Positions 37,271 through 47,058 of a stretch of 64,000 nt of DNA are shown here, piece after piece. The stretch's first letter is position 1. Each line of letters begins with the position of its first letter. This DNA is from Pseudomonas sp. ERMR1:02. GTDB lineage: Bacteria; Pseudomonadota; Gammaproteobacteria; Pseudomonadales; Pseudomonadaceae. The stretch spans positions 62,001 to 126,000 of the forward strand of contig NZ_NKJI01000007.1 of the NCBI RefSeq assembly GCF_002277815.1, written 5' to 3'. Position numbers and translations under genes: made by a program. The notes under the pieces were generated by a model that saw nothing but the letters and a program-made list of their open reading frames with translations, was not told the DNA's origin and searched no databases.

Positions 37271-37918
37271 ATGGCATTCAACACTATCTTCGACGTCAAA
37301 ATTCCCGACAGCCAGCTAGCGCGCGAGATGACGCAACTCATCCGCGACACCGAAAGCGAGTTGCTGTTTTCCCACTCGACCCGTGTCTACTTTTGGGCAG
37401 CCCTGATCGGTAAGCAAAAGGGACTTACGTATGACCCGGAACTGCTTTACGCCGCGTCAATGTTCCATGACATCGGTCTGACATCGAAGTACCAGAAGAG
37501 CCAACTTCGCTTCGAAGTGGACAGCGCGAATGCCGCGCGTGATTTTCTGCGCAGTCATGGTATCGCCGAAAGAGATATTGAAAAGGTCTGGAACGCTATC
37601 GCTCTGCACACGACGCCGGGCATTCCCGAACACATGCATCCGGAGATTGCCCTGGTGCAGGCCGGAGCGGGAATGGACGTGGCTGGACGTGGCTTCGAGC
37701 AGTTTACAGACCAGCAACGCGAATCGGTGATTGCCGCTTATCCCCGCGAAACCGATTTCGCCCATAAGATGATCGACGAGTTTTATCACGGGATGAAGCA
37801 TCGGCCGGCCAGTACCTTCGGTACCTTCAACGATGATTTCCTCGCGTTCAAGGACCCGGGCTTCAAGCGAACGGATCTGTGCAGCATCATCCTGTGCTCG
37901 CATTGGGAGCACCACTGA
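37271..37918 (+). CDS. HD-domain protein (cyanamide hydratase-like)
   Basis: A 215-residue HD-superfamily metal-dependent hydrolase. The first metal histidine is in LLFSHSTRVYFWA near residue 35, the HD pair in ASMFHDIGLT near residue 66, and a later His in AIALHTTPGIPEH. The family includes cyanamide hydratase-like enzymes and general phosphohydrolases; the substrate is unknown. ATG at 37271 (MAFNTIFDVKI) is taken because the longer N-terminus has no family resemblance. It separates the adhesin from lapD. Confidence 0.82.
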   Translation: MAFNTIFDVKIPDSQLAREMTQLIRDTESELLFSHSTRVYFWAALIGKQKGLTYDPELLYAASMFHDIGLTSKYQKSQLRFEVDSANAARDFLRSHGIAERDIEKVWNAIALHTTPGIPEHMHPEIALVQAGAGMDVAGRGFEQFTDQQRESVIAAYPRETDFAHKMIDEFYHGMKHRPASTFGTFNDDFLAFKDPGFKRTDLCSIILCSHWEHH

Positions 37919-37923
37919 AGATC

Positions 37924-38018
37924 CCTGTAGGAGTGAGCCTGCTCGCGATGGCGGTGGTTCAGCCAACTTTACTGTTGAATGTGAAACCGCGTTCGCGAGC
38001 AAGCTCTGCTCCTACAGG
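37924..38018. repeat. REP-like inverted repeat with an extra half-copy
   Basis: Arms CCTGTAGGAGTGAGCCTGCTC and GAGCAAGCTCTGCTCCTACAGG (imperfect). A third, unpaired arm (CTGTAGGAGCAAAGCTTGCTC) follows at about 38050-38070, giving a one-and-a-half element between convergent genes. Confidence 0.85.
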
Positions 38019-38101
38019 TATTCATTGATGTTGTGAGCACCATCAATCTGTAGGAGCAAAGCTTGCTCGCGAAGAACGATAACGCGGTCTACCTGATGAA
38101 C

Positions 38102-40042
38102 TCACATCGGCTCCGGCGACCCGATCAATCTTCCCATCACTCCGAATACACCCAACTCCTTGATCGCCTCCAGCTCTCCCTGGGTTTCGACCATTTCTGC
38201 AATCAACGGCAAATCAATGCTGTTGGTCGCCCTGAAGATCGCCTGGATAAACAGCCGTTTATCCCGCTGCTCGTCGATATGGCGGATATAGGCCCCATCG
38301 ATTTTCAGATACGCCAGGCCCAGTTGGGTGAGGTTGCCGATCTGGCTGAAGCTGCCGCCAAAATGCTGCAGGCCGATGCGGTAGCCGGTGTCGAGCAAAC
38401 TATGGCTCAGTCGCTGCAGTTCGTCGGGAGGCGGCAGTTGGCGTTCATCGATTTCCAGGATTAGCAACGGTGCCAGTTCCGGCAGCGATTCGAGCATGTC
38501 GAGGATCAGTTGCAGCTGCGCCGGATCGCGCAAGGTATTGCCGGAAAGACTCAGCGCCAGCGGCCAGCGATTGACGGCAAGATATTCGAGGGTCGCTTCG
38601 AGCATGGCCAGGTCGAAGCGTGCCGACCAACCCAGGCGCTCGATCCACGGCAGGAAATGCCCTGCGGCAATCGCCTGGCCCTGCGGGTCGAGCAGGCGTG
38701 CGAGGACTTTGTGATGCAGCACCTCACTGGTGTCGGCGCACTGCACCACCGGCTGAAAATACAGCTGCAAGTTGCCTTGGGTCAGGGCGTCGTCGATCCA
38801 GGTGCGCCAGTCAAGTTTGGACTGGTTCGGTGCGGACTCGCCGTGGCTCAACTGCACCCAGGGTCGCTCGGGGTTTTGTCGGGCTTGGGTCAGCGCCTGA
38901 TCAAGTCGCGTAAGCACGTCGCTAGTGGATTCGCCGGGGTGGTAGGCGACGATGCCTAAATGTGCGACCGGCACGCAGTCACTGGCACCTGTCAGGCGCA
39001 GGTTTTCCAGGGTGGTGCTGATTTCGGCGGCCAGGCGTTCGGCGTCCTCGGTATCAAGCCCCGGCGCCAGCAGGCTGAATTCGCCCCCGCGGTTGCGCGC
39101 CGCCAGCCAGGTACGTCGCTGAGGCAGTTGAGTCAGACGCTTGAGCAGTTCGCCGACCCCGCTGATCAATGCATCGGTGCGTTGGCCGCCCAGGCGTTGG
39201 TTAAGGCCGGCGAGATCATTGATCCGCAACATCAGTAAATGCCCGTCGCAATGTTGCTCGGCGACCAGTAAATGGTCTGCCAGCTGTTCATCCAGCAGGC
39301 GCCGGTTGGCCAGTCCGGTCAAGCTGTCCTGATAGGACTCGTTGCGCAGCTTTTCACTGCGTGCCGCCTCTTCAGTGAACAACGTCTTGAGCTTCTCGAC
39401 CATCTGGTTCATTGCCAGCACTACGCGTTTCAATTCAGGTGTACGTGGCGGTTTCGGCAGGCTGAGGAACTCGCGTTTACTAATGGCTTCGGCCTGTCTG
39501 ACCAAGGTGTCGAGGGGACGAAGTTGCCGGCGCAACAGCCAGCCACCGAACACGGCACTGAGCATTCCGCACAGTAGCAACCAGATCAGGCTGCCGAGGG
39601 TACTGTCCCAGAGTTTGGCGAGGGCAAATTGCGGATTGCTCAGCACTTCGACCCGTGCCGCCTGCTCCCAGCCGCGCATGATTAACGCGTCACCGCCCTG
39701 ATGACGCAGGTTGACCAGACTGATAAACCAGCCAGGTACGTCTTCGATCCGTGCTGAAGCGTTGCGCTCCACCAGCACCTGCTCGTCCTGTACGTCGATG
39801 ATGCGAATGCTACTGAAGTAGCCGCTGTCAAAAATCGAACTGACCATCAATTCCATCATGGCCGGGTCATCGATCTGCGCGGTCAGCGACAAGCCCAGTG
39901 CGGTGGCCGCATCCTGGGCGTGAGAGCGCAACTGGCCGAGCATCTGTTCGCGAGAGCTTTCGAGGCTGACAAAAAAGCTGCCGCTGAATGCCACCAACAG
40001 GAACAGGCAGATGGCGAAAAACAATTGGTTGCGCAGTTTCAT
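38102..40042 (-). CDS. lapD: c-di-GMP receptor LapD
   Basis: A 646-residue inner-membrane protein: helix 1 (residues about 7-26), periplasmic output domain (27-150) with Trp125 in IMRGWEQAAR as in LapD of P. fluorescens, helix 2 (about 151-170), HAMP, a signalling helix, degenerate GGDEF (RGGEF in AARNRGGEFSLL) and degenerate EAL (KVLAR in place of EALLR). Both motifs are those of a receptor, not an enzyme. When c-di-GMP is bound, LapD holds LapG and spares the adhesin. It follows lapG by 21 bases. Confidence 0.92.
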   Translation of the reverse strand: MKLRNQLFFAICLFLLVAFSGSFFVSLESSREQMLGQLRSHAQDAATALGLSLTAQIDDPAMMELMVSSIFDSGYFSSIRIIDVQDEQVLVERNASARIEDVPGWFISLVNLRHQGGDALIMRGWEQAARVEVLSNPQFALAKLWDSTLGSLIWLLLCGMLSAVFGGWLLRRQLRPLDTLVRQAEAISKREFLSLPKPPRTPELKRVVLAMNQMVEKLKTLFTEEAARSEKLRNESYQDSLTGLANRRLLDEQLADHLLVAEQHCDGHLLMLRINDLAGLNQRLGGQRTDALISGVGELLKRLTQLPQRRTWLAARNRGGEFSLLAPGLDTEDAERLAAEISTTLENLRLTGASDCVPVAHLGIVAYHPGESTSDVLTRLDQALTQARQNPERPWVQLSHGESAPNQSKLDWRTWIDDALTQGNLQLYFQPVVQCADTSEVLHHKVLARLLDPQGQAIAAGHFLPWIERLGWSARFDLAMLEATLEYLAVNRWPLALSLSGNTLRDPAQLQLILDMLESLPELAPLLILEIDERQLPPPDELQRLSHSLLDTGYRIGLQHFGGSFSQIGNLTQLGLAYLKIDGAYIRHIDEQRDKRLFIQAIFRATNSIDLPLIAEMVETQGELEAIKELGVFGVMGRLIGSPEPM

Positions 40043-40063
40043 GAAACGCTCCTTGTTGCGGCC

Positions 40064-40771
40064 TCAGCCATCGCCCACGACGAAGCCTTCGACCTGCATC
40101 TTTTGCAGTACCTCTTGCCAGCGCGACAGTTTTTTCGAGTCGCTGCTGCGTTTTCCGCCATTGGCCCCCGGCAGGTAAAGGCCCTCGGCGTTGAAGGCGT
40201 ACACCGGCAGAAGGTCTTTGCGTTGCGAGGCGGGGCGGATGTCACCGATAAGGTTATCCAGCACCAGCGGGTCGGCTGTGGGGCTGCTATAGAAAGTCAG
40301 GACCATGTGCGCCTGGTTTTGGGTCAGCGCCTTGACGTAGGTAATACGCAGTTTTTCGCTGGGAATCCCGAGGTGGCGCAGACTGAAATATTTCGCCAGG
40401 GCGTAGTCCTCGCAGTCGGCCGCACCCTTAATCAAGGATTCGACGGGCGTGGCCCAGTAGTCGGTCTGATGCCAGATGCGCGTGTCGTCCTGAAAACTCA
40501 GTTGCTGATTGAAGAAGCGATTGACCGCCTCCAGCTGCTCGCGCTCGGGTGCATTGCGTTCGCCTTGCAGCATCTGACTCCAGGCCTCGATTCGCCCCCG
40601 CGCCGGGCCGAGAGAGCCATAGCGTTTTTCGGCGATTTGCAGGATCTGCATCAAATCCCGGTCGGCCCGGACGCTGCCCAGAACAGTCAGCAGCAAACTG
40701 ACCAGCAACAGCCATCCGCCGAACCGAAGTCGGGGCGTTGGCCATCCTGGACTACGCGGACTGCGGGGCAT
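40064..40771 (-). CDS. lapG: Periplasmic cysteine protease LapG
   Basis: A 235-residue transglutaminase-like cysteine protease (BTLCP). Signal sequence to residue 36 (VRA then DRD). Catalytic triad Cys120 (ADCEDYALAKY), His155 (NQAHMVL) and Asp172 (LVLDNLIGD); the acidic residues beside the Cys (Asp119, Glu121) match the calcium site of known LapG. It cuts TAAG-type sites in retention-module adhesins, such as the one encoded 4 kb away. First gene of the lapG-lapD unit. Order and position also match PA1434-PA1433 of P. aeruginosa. Confidence 0.92.
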   Translation of the reverse strand: MPRSPRSPGWPTPRLRFGGWLLLVSLLLTVLGSVRADRDLMQILQIAEKRYGSLGPARGRIEAWSQMLQGERNAPEREQLEAVNRFFNQQLSFQDDTRIWHQTDYWATPVESLIKGAADCEDYALAKYFSLRHLGIPSEKLRITYVKALTQNQAHMVLTFYSSPTADPLVLDNLIGDIRPASQRKDLLPVYAFNAEGLYLPGANGGKRSSDSKKLSRWQEVLQKMQVEGFVVGDG

Positions 40772-40878
40772 GTCGGGCTGCTCGGATGCAGATTTGTGAA
40801 GTCTAGGTGGTGTTTTGGCCGGGGGAGGGCTGATGGTCGACGAATAGGGCTCGTTTTTTGGGATGTACCCAGATCAAC

Positions 40879-40982
40879 TGTAGGAGCGATGCTTGCTCGC
40901 GATGGACGTCAACGATAAGGGGTGCTGTCTGAATGATCGCGTTGTCCGGACGTTCTTCGCGAGCAAGCATCGCTCCTACAGG
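40879..40982. repeat. REP-like inverted repeat
   Basis: Arms CTGTAGGAGCGATGCTTGCTC and GAGCAAGCATCGCTCCTACAG are exact inverse complements. The right arm touches the last codons of the DUF454 gene. Confidence 0.9.
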
Positions 40983-41362
40983 GTCTTCTGCCGAAGAATA
41001 TAAACCGTCACCAACACCGCACTGGTCAGCATGAACCCGCGTGCCCATGGCATTGGCACCAGATAGCAGGAAAACAGAATGCTCGCCCACATCAGACCAA
41101 TGGCGTAGACCTTGCCCTTGAGGGGAATACCGTTTCCATCCAGATAGTCGCGAACCCAGGGACCGAGCCGTGGATGCTCCACCAGCCATTGATAGAAACG
41201 CGGTGAACTACGGGCGAAACAGGCGGCCGCCAGCAGCAGGAAGGGAGTGGTGGGCAACACCGGCAGGAAAATCCCGATCACCCCCAGCGCTACGCTCAGC
41301 CAGCCGATGGCCAGCAGCACGTAGCGCAACATCAGGTGGCGATTGCCTATGGGGTTGTCCAT
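40976..41362 (-). CDS. YbaN family (DUF454) membrane protein
   Basis: A 128-residue inner-membrane protein with about three to four helices; GVIGIFLPVLPTTPFLLLAA, ACFARSSPRFYQWL and RLGPWVRDY are the family core. ATG at 41362 or a shorter version from MLRYVLL at 41332. Function unknown in the family. Confidence 0.88.
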   Translation of the reverse strand: MDNPIGNRHLMLRYVLLAIGWLSVALGVIGIFLPVLPTTPFLLLAAACFARSSPRFYQWLVEHPRLGPWVRDYLDGNGIPLKGKVYAIGLMWASILFSCYLVPMPWARGFMLTSAVLVTVYILRQKTL

Positions 41363-41372
41363 AGGCAGAACC

Positions 41373-41960
41373 TTAGTGGTGACGAGGCTTGAGGATCGCC
41401 GGTTTTTCGTCTGGTGCGTTGCACAGCAGGTACAGCGCAGTCAGGGCTTCGGGGATCTGCACGATCATGTCGTCCATCAGGTTGGCATCCGCGGCAATGT
41501 CGGAGAACTCCGGTTGCTCGTCGAACAGACCCGAACCGACCATGATCGGCAGCAGCATTTCGCTGACTTCGTCTTCGGCGGTTTCGAACCAGGCTTCTTC
41601 GCGCAGGAACACACCCTCCATGAAGCCGATGCACCAGCCGCGCAGGTCGGAATCGTCCGGGTCTTCGCCCAGGTCCAGGTCGCAAGGCAACTCGAACTCT
41701 TCATCGGAGGCCAGTTGGCGGGCGATGTGGGCCTTGAGGGCCAGCAGCGTGGATTCGATCGCTTCACGCTCGGTGTCGTCGGCGTAATGCGGCTCTTCTG
41801 CGAACAGCGCATCGATCCACTCACGATCGGGAACGACTTCGGAACAGATCGATAGCGCGGTGAGGTAGCCGTGGGCGGCCACGTAGTCCAGCGCCTCGTC
41901 ATGCAGTTCATCGGCGTCGAGGAAGACTTGCAGGCGGGTTAGTTGCTCAGCGAAGGACAT
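41373..41960 (-). CDS. YecA/UPF0149 family protein
   Basis: A 195-residue acidic soluble protein of the YecA (UPF0149) family: GWCIGFMEGVFLREEAWF near residue 108 is the typical core, preceded by DLGEDPDDSDLR. No C-terminal SEC-C zinc motif is present, unlike E. coli YecA. ATG at 41960 chosen from the family length. It is 10 bases upstream of the ybaN-like gene and probably cotranscribed. Confidence 0.82.
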   Translation of the reverse strand: MSFAEQLTRLQVFLDADELHDEALDYVAAHGYLTALSICSEVVPDREWIDALFAEEPHYADDTEREAIESTLLALKAHIARQLASDEEFELPCDLDLGEDPDDSDLRGWCIGFMEGVFLREEAWFETAEDEVSEMLLPIMVGSGLFDEQPEFSDIAADANLMDDMIVQIPEALTALYLLCNAPDEKPAILKPRHH

Positions 41961-42233
41961 TAAAGGGCTACCTTGGGGAATATTCGATGCGGGAATTCTA
42001 GGCCTTCTTGAGCGCTTGGGCCAGCCGCAAGGCATTTTTGCACATCAGTGTGTCTTATCAGCGGCGCCCTTTGCCGGACAGGGCTCGGGTATACTCGCGC
42101 GTTTTGTGATGCCCTGCCGGCGTCGTGGCTGAAATGTGAAGCGTCATGCAATGCGCACTTACGATTTATCGGTGCAGCGTTGCGGGTTCTGAACCAGCCT
42201 TGCAGGGATGTTTCGGTGATTTTTGGAGTTTCT

Positions 42234-44360
42234 ATGCTCGAACAGGCTCAACGCGTCCTCAAGGACATCTTCGGCTACGACAGTTTCCGTGGCCGTCAGG
42301 GTGCAATCATTGAGCGCGTGGCCAGCGGTGGCGATGCTCTGGTTCTGATGCCTACCGGTGGCGGCAAATCCCTGTGCTTCCAAGTGCCCGCGCTGTTGCG
42401 CGAAGGCCTGGCGGTGGTGGTGTCGCCGCTGATCGCGTTGATGGACGATCAGGTCGCTACCCTCGAAGAGCTGGGCGTGGCCGCCGCAGCATTGAACTCC
42501 ACCCTGAGCGCCGAGCAGCAACGCGATCTGGCGGCCCGCATCCGGCGCGGTGAGGTGAAAATGCTTTACCTCGCGCCGGAACGCCTGGTCCAGCCGCGCA
42601 TGATGTCCTTCCTGCAAGGGCTGAACATCGCTCTTTTTGCCATCGACGAAGCGCACTGCGTGTCGCAGTGGGGTCACGACTTCCGCCCGGAATACCTGCA
42701 ACTTGGCCAGTTGGCGGAAATGTTCCCCGACGTGCCGCGCATTGCCCTGACCGCTACCGCCGACAAGCGTACCCGGGAAGAAATCGTGACCCGTCTGCAT
42801 CTGCAGAACGCCGAGCGCTTCCTGTCGAGCTTCGACCGGCCGAACATTTTTTATCGCATCGTACCCAAGGAGCAGCCGCGCAAGCAGTTGCTGGCGTTCC
42901 TGGCCGAGCGACGCAGCGATGCCGGTATCGTCTATTGCCTGTCGCGCAAAAAGGTCGAGGAAGTCGCTGCATTTCTCTGCGAACAAGGTTTCCCCGCGCT
43001 GCCGTACCACGCCGGCCTGCCCAACGATTTGCGTGCCTTTAACCAGAAGCGCTTCCTCAACGAGGAAGGCCTGATCATGGTGGCCACGGTGGCGTTCGGC
43101 ATGGGCATCGACAAGCCTAACGTGCGTTTTGTCGCGCACCTCGATTTGCCGAAGTCTCTCGAAGCCTACTACCAGGAAACCGGGCGCGGCGGCCGTGACG
43201 GGTTGCCAGCGGATGCCTGGATGGCCTACGGCCTGCAAGACGTGGTGATGCTCAAGCAAATGCTACAGAACTCCGAAGGCGACGAGCGCCACAAGCGTCT
43301 GGAGCAGCACAAGCTCGACGCCATGCTCTCGCTGTGCGAAGAGACCCGCTGCCGCCGTCAAACGCTGCTGGCCTATTTCGATGAAGACATGCCGCAGCCC
43401 TGTGGACATTGCGACAATTGTGTCGATGGCGTGCAGACCTGGGATGCAACCGAGCCTGCGCGTCAGGCGTTGTCAGCGATCTTCCGCACCGGCCAGCGCT
43501 ACGGTGTGGGTCATCTGGTGGATGTGTTGCTGGGCAAGGACAACGAAAAAGTGCGTAGCTTCGGTCATCAGCATTTGTCGGTATACGGTGTTGGCAAGGC
43601 GCTTGGCGAAAGCGAATGGCGCTCGCTGTTTCGCCAATTGGTGGCACGTGGTCTGGCCGATGTTGATGTTGAGGGCTATGGCGGTCTGCGCCTGAGCGAC
43701 AGTTGCCGACCGCTGCTCAAGGGTGAAGTGACCCTGGAACTGCGCCGCGATCTCAAGGCGCAAACCACGGTTAAAACCAGCAAAAGCCCGGCCAGCCAAC
43801 TGGTCCGTGGCGAAGAGCGCGAGCAGTGGGAAGCCTTGCGCGCCCTGCGTCGCAAGCTTGCCGAAGAGCATGGGGTGCCGCCGTACGTCATCTTCCCCGA
43901 CTCGACCTTGCTCGAAATGCTGCGCAGCCAACCGACCTCGCTGGCGGAAATGGCCAGGGTCAGTGGTGTCGGCGCGCGCAAGCTGGAACGTTACGGCGAG
44001 GCATTCCTCGAAGTTCTCGGCGGTCAGGTCGAAGCACCGAAGGTAGTGGCCGACGTGCGCCACGAACTGATCACCCTGGCGCGGGCCGGCATGACGCCGC
44101 TGCAGATCGCCAGTCAGTTGCAATGCTCGGAAAAGAACGTCTACACCATGCTCGCCGAGGCCATTGGCAAGCAGCAGTTATCGCTGGAGCAGGCGCTGGA
44201 TTTGCCAGAAGACTTGATGGGCGAAGTCCAGGATGCGTTTCTCGACGGTGAGGGCGAATTACCGCCAGTGTCGGAGATTTCCGCCCTGTTTGCAGGACGA
44301 GTGCCGGAGGGGGTTTTGTACTGTGTTCGGGCCGCCTTGCAGTCCGAATTTGAGATTTAA
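42234..44360 (+). CDS. recQ: ATP-dependent DNA helicase RecQ
   Basis: A 708-residue superfamily 2 helicase acting in recombination and fork repair. Walker [13 protein letters not shown] box [15 protein letters not shown], motif [12 protein letters not shown], RecQ zinc-binding cysteines ([10 protein letters not shown]...CGHCDNC), winged helix and an HRDC domain at about residues 520-600. About 100 residues after HRDC ([19 protein letters not shown]) form a further helix-turn-helix-like tail, common in pseudomonads. ATG at 42234 ([14 protein letters not shown]) is canonical. Confidence 0.95.
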   Translation: MLEQAQRVLKDIFGYDSFRGRQGAIIERVASGGDALVLMPTGGGKSLCFQVPALLREGLAVVVSPLIALMDDQVATLEELGVAAAALNSTLSAEQQRDLAARIRRGEVKMLYLAPERLVQPRMMSFLQGLNIALFAIDEAHCVSQWGHDFRPEYLQLGQLAEMFPDVPRIALTATADKRTREEIVTRLHLQNAERFLSSFDRPNIFYRIVPKEQPRKQLLAFLAERRSDAGIVYCLSRKKVEEVAAFLCEQGFPALPYHAGLPNDLRAFNQKRFLNEEGLIMVATVAFGMGIDKPNVRFVAHLDLPKSLEAYYQETGRGGRDGLPADAWMAYGLQDVVMLKQMLQNSEGDERHKRLEQHKLDAMLSLCEETRCRRQTLLAYFDEDMPQPCGHCDNCVDGVQTWDATEPARQALSAIFRTGQRYGVGHLVDVLLGKDNEKVRSFGHQHLSVYGVGKALGESEWRSLFRQLVARGLADVDVEGYGGLRLSDSCRPLLKGEVTLELRRDLKAQTTVKTSKSPASQLVRGEEREQWEALRALRRKLAEEHGVPPYVIFPDSTLLEMLRSQPTSLAEMARVSGVGARKLERYGEAFLEVLGGQVEAPKVVADVRHELITLARAGMTPLQIASQLQCSEKNVYTMLAEAIGKQQLSLEQALDLPEDLMGEVQDAFLDGEGELPPVSEISALFAGRVPEGVLYCVRAALQSEFEI

Positions 44361-44479
44361 GTGAACTGAGTCACTGATGTAACGATTCAGTACAGAACAA
44401 GCCTTGCCTCCAGTCGAGGCTCATGCTTAGCTGACTAATAATTAGTTTTTCTCTGTTTCAGTCTAATCATGAGTGTTTT

Positions 44480-44914
44480 ATGCCGTTAACCGAACAACAC
44501 CGCTTTGGCATGCAACTGGCCCAGATGTCGCGCGGCTGGCGTGCTGAACTGGACCGCCGCCTGGCTGGCCTCGGCCTGTCCCAGGCACGTTGGCTGGTGC
44601 TGCTGCACCTGGCGCGTTTCAACGAAGCCCCGACCCAACGTGAGCTGGCGCAAAGCGTCGGCGTCGAAGGGCCGACCCTGGCCCGACTGCTCGACAGCCT
44701 GGAAAGCCAGGGCCTGGTGCAACGCCAATCGGTTCTGGAAGATCGTCGTGCGAAGAAAATTGTCCTCTGCGCCCCGGCGCGCCCTCTGATCGAACAAATT
44801 GAAACCATTGCCAACCAACTGCGCCACGAATTGTTCGAAGGCGTCGATGAGGCGGATTTGAAGATCTGCATGCGGGTTCACGGGCACATTCTGACCAACC
44901 TGGAAAAATCTTGA
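44480..44914 (+). CDS. MarR family transcriptional regulator
   Basis: A 144-residue MarR/SlyA-type winged-helix dimer. Recognition region APTQRELAQSVGVEGPTLARLLDSLE at about residues 52-77; wing VLEDRRAKKIVLC. ATG at 44480. An AT-rich stretch with TAATAATTAGT lies 40 bases upstream and may hold promoter and autoregulatory site. Effector unknown. Confidence 0.88.
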   Translation: MPLTEQHRFGMQLAQMSRGWRAELDRRLAGLGLSQARWLVLLHLARFNEAPTQRELAQSVGVEGPTLARLLDSLESQGLVQRQSVLEDRRAKKIVLCAPARPLIEQIETIANQLRHELFEGVDEADLKICMRVHGHILTNLEKS

Positions 44915-45041
44915 GGCATTACCCCACGCCCCTTTTTTGAGATGCCGCGTTGAGCAGACTATAAGAACTACTTGGCAATATCGTGTTCGTACCGGATGTG
45001 CGAACACGTGCAAGTTGGTTCTGGTTACCTAAGGGATGCTC

Positions 45042-46598
45042 ATGCTTGAAAGTCGGCTAATCGTTGTACGGTGTTGCGCCAGGTGGTTGCTGGCCGGTGC
45101 TGCTGTCACTTGGTCGGCGTGGGCACCGGCGCTGGGTCTGGGTGAAATCACCCTGCATTCGGCGCTGAACCAGCCGCTGCGTGCCGACATTGCCTTGGTG
45201 GATGTCGCTGGTCTGGAGGAAGGTGAACTCTCGGTCAGCCTGGCGACGGCGGACGAGTTCAGCCGAGCGGGTGTCGAGCGGGCATTCTTCCTCAACGACC
45301 TGAAATTCACACCTGTCCTGCGGGGCAACCGCAGCCTGATTCAGGTGGCATCCAACAAACCTGTCAATGAACCGTTCCTCAATTTCCTTGTGCAACTCAA
45401 TCAGCCCAATGGCCGCTTGCTGCGCGAGTACACGGTGTTGATCGATCCTCCGGGAGCGCCGGGCATTGTGCCTGCCAGTGATGAACCGCTGGCCAGTCGT
45501 CCCTCTTCTGCCTTTGCGAGTGTCCAGCCCGTGGTCACGCCCGCGTCTGCGCCCAAGGAACCACAGGCAAAACCTGCCGCCGCACTCGCGCCGGATCCTC
45601 TTGCCGAGCAACTGGCTGCCAGCGTCCTGCAGAACCAGCAGTTGCAGGCAACCATTGATGAGCTCAATGCGAAGCTTCAGGGACAGGACGAGCAGATCGC
45701 CGGTGATAAAACGCAAGTGGCCGAACTGCAAACCCGAATGGCCGAGCTCAAGCAGGCACCGGCAGAACCGGTTGCGCCCGTTGCCGTGGCTTCGGCGCCA
45801 GTGGTGGTCGAGGAGCACGGGACGAACTGGCTGATGATTGGCGGATTGTTGTTGCTGATGGCGTTAGTGTTACTGGCTGTATTGGTTCGTCGTCAACGGC
45901 AGCAGGAACAGGCAACGCTCATACCGGCAGATGGTCAGCCACCCCGGCATGAACCGCTTCTCAGTAACATGGCAGAACCGGTTGCGCACGTTTGCGCAGT
46001 GCAACCGACACTCGCACACCATGAAGTGACGCCTGCGAACGATGTGCTGGAAGCGGTCGCGATCTGCCTCACGTACGGTCGGTATACCGAAGCAAATAGT
46101 CTGTTGCGAGAGGCGATGGGCGAGAACCATCCGAAACTGGGCCCTGTCGCAGGGGGTTCTGTCGCGACATCAATGGTTTCGTCCATGGCTACGTCGCCAG
46201 AGCCGTTACCCGCAGATGAATTCCAGTTGAACCTTGACGACTTGTCGATGGATACGAGTTGGGACTTGGGTCCGATGGAAGATCCACTAGTCAGCGACCG
46301 GACATTGAGCGAACCGGTTCTGCCGGAGACTGAGATTGAGTGGGAAATCGAACCTGCCTCTCAGGCACAGGACGACAGCTTTCTCGACGAGTTCAGCGAG
46401 TCAGGCCCGTCCCTTGAGCTTGAACCATTGAGCCTGGAAACGCCTGAACCGAGTAACGCTGGAAAACTTGAACAAGCCCAGACCTGCATCGATGACGGCG
46501 ACCTGGACAGCGCCATCGAACTGCTCAACCAATTGCTCAAGGACGCCGATGAGCCATTCAAGCAAACAGCCCGCAGTCTATTGGGCGCAATTCGGTAA
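45042..46598 (+). CDS. FimV-like protein without a LysM domain
   Basis: A protein of 518 residues: signal/anchor segment, FimV N-terminal domain (LGEITLHSALNQPLRADIAL to REYTVLIDPP, about residues 33-140), coiled coil (about 195-240), a single membrane segment (NWLMIGGLLLLMALVLLAVL, about 262-282) and the C-terminal FimV/TPR motif (AQTCIDDGDLDSAIELLNQL). True FimV is longer and has LysM; neither is seen here. P. aeruginosa has a similar gene beside its recQ-marR region. ATG at 45042 is preferred to 45036 because AAGGG directly abuts the latter. Confidence 0.82.
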   Translation: MLESRLIVVRCCARWLLAGAAVTWSAWAPALGLGEITLHSALNQPLRADIALVDVAGLEEGELSVSLATADEFSRAGVERAFFLNDLKFTPVLRGNRSLIQVASNKPVNEPFLNFLVQLNQPNGRLLREYTVLIDPPGAPGIVPASDEPLASRPSSAFASVQPVVTPASAPKEPQAKPAAALAPDPLAEQLAASVLQNQQLQATIDELNAKLQGQDEQIAGDKTQVAELQTRMAELKQAPAEPVAPVAVASAPVVVEEHGTNWLMIGGLLLLMALVLLAVLVRRQRQQEQATLIPADGQPPRHEPLLSNMAEPVAHVCAVQPTLAHHEVTPANDVLEAVAICLTYGRYTEANSLLREAMGENHPKLGPVAGGSVATSMVSSMATSPEPLPADEFQLNLDDLSMDTSWDLGPMEDPLVSDRTLSEPVLPETEIEWEIEPASQAQDDSFLDEFSESGPSLELEPLSLETPEPSNAGKLEQAQTCIDDGDLDSAIELLNQLLKDADEPFKQTARSLLGAIR

Positions 46599-46599
46599 C

Positions 46600-46687
46600 T
46601 GTAGGAGCAAGCTTGCTCGCGATGAACGATGACACGGTCTGACAGACACTGCGCGGCGCCTGAATCGCGAGCAAGCTTGCTGCTACA
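46600..46687. repeat. REP-like inverted repeat
   Basis: Arms CTGTAGGAGCAAGCTTGCTC and GAGCAAGCTTGCTGCTACAG (one mismatch). It lies immediately after the FimV-like stop. Confidence 0.9.
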
Positions 46688-46770
46688 GATCAAATGCGGT
46701 TAGTGCGCCCGGACAAGTGATAAGCGCGTTTATCATTGTGGCGCCCTCTACTTCAGGAATATCACCGACC

Positions 46771-47058
46771 ATGACCATCCAAAAACCCGAAATCGTCATC
46801 ACCTATTGCACCCAGTGCCAGTGGCTGTTGCGTGCGGCCTGGCTGGCCCAGGAACTGCTCAGTACATTTGGCGACGACCTCGGCAAAGTGTCCCTGGTGC
46901 CCGGCACAGGTGGGGTCTTTCACATTTTCTGCGACGATGTGCAAATCTGGGAACGCAAGGCCGACGGCGGCTTCCCTGAGGCCAAGGTGCTCAAGCAGCG
47001 GGTCCGCGACCGGATTGATCCGGACCGCGATCTGGGACACAACGATCGCACTCAGTGA
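46771..47058 (+). CDS. SelT/SelW/SelH (Rdx) family protein
   Basis: A 95-residue thioredoxin-fold protein with the Rdx redox motif CTQCQW at residues 13-18 (selenoprotein W relatives have CxxU; here both are Cys). FHIFCDDVQIWERKADGGFP is the family's second hallmark. ATG at 46771. The 3' end overlaps the convergent exporter gene by 7 bases. Confidence 0.9.
   Translation: MTIQKPEIVITYCTQCQWLLRAAWLAQELLSTFGDDLGKVSLVPGTGGVFHIFCDDVQIWERKADGGFPEAKVLKQRVRDRIDPDRDLGHNDRTQ

Noticed and set aside
38102..40042. Calling the GGDEF/EAL protein an active cyclase-phosphodiesterase
   Set aside because: Both signature motifs are degenerate (RGGEF and KVLAR).
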